Source: an uncultured Alistipes sp. (GTDB taxonomy: Bacteria; Bacteroidota; Bacteroidia; Bacteroidales; Rikenellaceae). Taken from it: a stretch of DNA of 64,000 bases. Positions 62,736 through 64,000 of this stretch are shown piece by piece (positions within the stretch are counted from its first letter, which is position 1; every line of letters begins with the position of its first letter). Both the position numbers and the translations under genes were made by a program. The notes under the pieces are model-generated. The model ran no database searches and was not told the origin of the DNA. It saw only the letters and a program-made list of their open reading frames with translations. Location of the stretch: contig NZ_OZ007039.1 of the NCBI RefSeq assembly GCF_963931675.1, positions 1,211,657-1,275,656 of the forward strand, in the 5' to 3' direction.

Positions 62736-62791
62736 AATCTAACCAAAAACTTTGATCCAAATTTATTTGGATTGTAACTGGAAAGAGCATT

Positions 62792-63133
62792 ATGGAAACA
62801 ACGCGACAACAGAAAATCGCCAGACAGATCCAGAAGGACATGGCGGATATTTTCCAGAAGGAGGGCGCGTCGCTGGTCCGCGGGGCCTTGGTGACGGTAA
62901 CGGGAGTGCGTGTCTCGCCGGACTTCAGTTATGCGAAGATCTACGTGAGCATCTTCCCGTTCGAGCAGAGTAAGGAGTTGATGGCGCGCTTCGAGCATCA
63001 AAACTGGTTTATCCGTCGGGCCCTGGGGCAGCGGATCCGGAACCAGTTGAAGAATGTCCCGGAGATCCAGTTCTTCCTGGACGACTCGCTCGAATACATC
63101 GAACATATCGAGAAGGCGTTGAAGGAGGATTGA
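62792..63133 (+). CDS. rbfA: 30S ribosome-binding factor RbfA
   Basis: The 113-residue KH-fold protein helps 16S rRNA 5'-end maturation and cold adaptation. Recognisable parts: RQQKIARQIQKDMADIFQ, VTVTGVRVSPDFSYAKIYVS and VPEIQFFLDDSLEY. The start lies seven bases after the IS, so transcription now either crosses the IS or starts within it. Confidence 0.95.
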   Translation: METTRQQKIARQIQKDMADIFQKEGASLVRGALVTVTGVRVSPDFSYAKIYVSIFPFEQSKELMARFEHQNWFIRRALGQRIRNQLKNVPEIQFFLDDSLEYIEHIEKALKED

Positions 63134-63146
63134 TCGGTTCCGAGCC

Positions 63147-64000
63147 ATGCTGTCCCGCTTTATTGCCAGGCGCTATCTCTTTTCGCCCCACTCCCGGTCG
63201 GTTGTGAACCTGATTTCGGGACTGAGCGTTGCGGCCGTGGCGGTTCCAGTTGCGGCGATGGTGATCCTGCTGTCGGTCTTCAACGGGTTCGAGACGCTGG
63301 TGAAATCGATGTATTCGGCCTTCGATGCGGACCTGACGCTCACGCCGCGCCGGGGTCAGACCTTTGCGCAGTCGGAGATTGACACGGCGGCTCTGCGGCG
63401 GATTCCTGGGGTTGCATCGTTCTCCTGGACCCTGGAACAGAGCGCCCTGCTGGAACACGGGGGGCGTCAGGCCACGGCGACGGTGCGGGGTGTGGACGAC
63501 TCCTACGGGGAGGTCTTCGACCTGGGGGATGCCGTCACGACGGGTGAATGGCGGGTGCGGCTGGGTGACCTGGAACGGCTGGTCATCGGGCAGTCGATGG
63601 CGTGGATGCTGGGGATCCGCACGCTGGCGGATGCCGACGTCACGCTCTACGCGGTGCGGCGGGGGAGTTTCTCGACGCTGCTGCCGATGGACAACTACAC
63701 GCGGCGCACGGAGCCCGTGGGCGGGGTCTACGTGCTGGACCTCGATACGGAACGGACCTACGTGCTGACCTCGCTGCGGCTGGCGCAGTCGCTTTTCGAG
63801 TCGGAGGGGCGGGCGTCGGGCCTGGTTTTCCGGCTGACGCCGGATGCGGATGTCGAGCGGACGCGAGAGGCCGTGTCCGAAGCGGCCGGGGATTCGTTCC
63901 GGGTACGGACGCGCGACGAACTGCGGGCGTCGTTCTACCGGATCATGACCTACGAGAAGTGGGGCATCTTCTTCATCGCGCTGCTGGTGCTGGTGATCGC
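63147..64000 (+). CDS. LolC/LolE-type ABC transporter permease, N-terminal part
   Basis: The frame is open to the window end (284 codons). The N-terminus (SRFIARRYLFSPHSRSVVNL) and first membrane segment (VAAVAVPVAAMVILLSVFNGF) followed by a periplasmic MacB-like domain match LolC/LolE, which extracts lipoproteins from the inner membrane. A second membrane segment begins at IFFIALLVLVI. It starts 13 bases after rbfA; this pairing is common in Bacteroidetes. Confidence 0.9.
   Translation, partial: MLSRFIARRYLFSPHSRSVVNLISGLSVAAVAVPVAAMVILLSVFNGFETLVKSMYSAFDADLTLTPRRGQTFAQSEIDTAALRRIPGVASFSWTLEQSALLEHGGRQATATVRGVDDSYGEVFDLGDAVTTGEWRVRLGDLERLVIGQSMAWMLGIRTLADADVTLYAVRRGSFSTLLPMDNYTRRTEPVGGVYVLDLDTERTYVLTSLRLAQSLFESEGRASGLVFRLTPDADVERTREAVSEAAGDSFRVRTRDELRASFYRIMTYEKWGIFFIALLVLVI

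Larger units (their letters stand above)
61216..62785 (+). mobile_element. IS110-family insertion sequence, copy B (1,570 bp)
   Basis: Apparently identical to copy A but inverted. Subterminal inverted repeats lie at 61281-61293 and 62736-62748. A palindrome ATCCAAAT-TT-ATTTGGAT lies at 62755-62772, near the 3' tip. It is inserted in what was a 12-14 nt gap between the outer-membrane barrel gene and rbfA. Both tips read AG. Confidence 0.93.

Noticed and set aside
1..64000. tRNA, rRNA and CRISPR arrays
   Set aside because: No cloverleaf-like, rRNA-like or regularly spaced direct-repeat sequence was noticed on reading; a tRNAscan or Infernal run would be decisive.

Overview
This window looks like chromosome from a GC-rich Bacteroidales gut bacterium, most likely an Alistipes-like member of the Rikenellaceae. 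That assignment is inferred from gene content and was not tested by a database search. The evidence is a SusC/SusD pair, glycine-lipid acyltransferase genes, an S46 dipeptidyl-peptidase, a meso-DAP type MurE, and repeated matches to the Bacteroidetes sigma -7 element TAnnTTTG upstream of genes. No rRNA, tRNA or CRISPR array was seen.

Layout. 1-3080: the end of an S46 peptidase gene converges on a glycine-lipid (glsA-glsB) pair. 3174-12391: a division and cell-wall cluster rsmH-ftsL-ftsI-murE-mraY-murD-ftsW that lacks mraZ before it and murG-murC-ftsQ-ftsA-ftsZ after it. 12610-17406: housekeeping genes (S4 protein, pth, L25, galE, kbl, an Lrp regulator). 17551-36702: a polysaccharide utilisation locus (PUL). 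It has a XylR/AraC-type regulator, a seven-gene enzyme operon (GH92, phosphodiesterase-type nuclease fold, GDPD-like/alkaline-phosphatase fusion, GH63-like, metallophosphoesterase, ROK kinase, GH20) and a second operon (SusC, SusD, another EEP enzyme, a lipoprotein). The two operons share a promoter-proximal element with GCGT-N17-ACGC half-sites. The mix of mannosidase, hexosaminidase and four phosphoester-type enzymes suggests a phosphorylated host or fungal glycan, such as phosphomannan, mannose-phosphate N-glycan or a GPI-type glycan.

36849-42153: minus-strand genes comEC, a THUMP-like methyltransferase, yihY, a DUF2520 protein and kdsC. 42187-51933: a compact minus-strand phage-derived cassette with two tail-like or unknown proteins, a ClpP-like protease, capsid, portal, connector-like protein, holin and lysozyme-like protein. 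No terminase, tape measure or integrase is visible. An IS110-family element of 1,570 bp sits inside this cassette, and an apparently identical copy lies in inverted orientation at 61216-62785. Each copy has a long structured 3' non-coding end that could encode a bridge RNA, and the two insertion sites resemble each other.

52496-64000: an internally shortened MqnA-like protein, corA, a flippase, holB, folK, two lipoproteins and an outer-membrane barrel gene. The second IS follows, then rbfA and a LolC/E-type permease that runs off the end.
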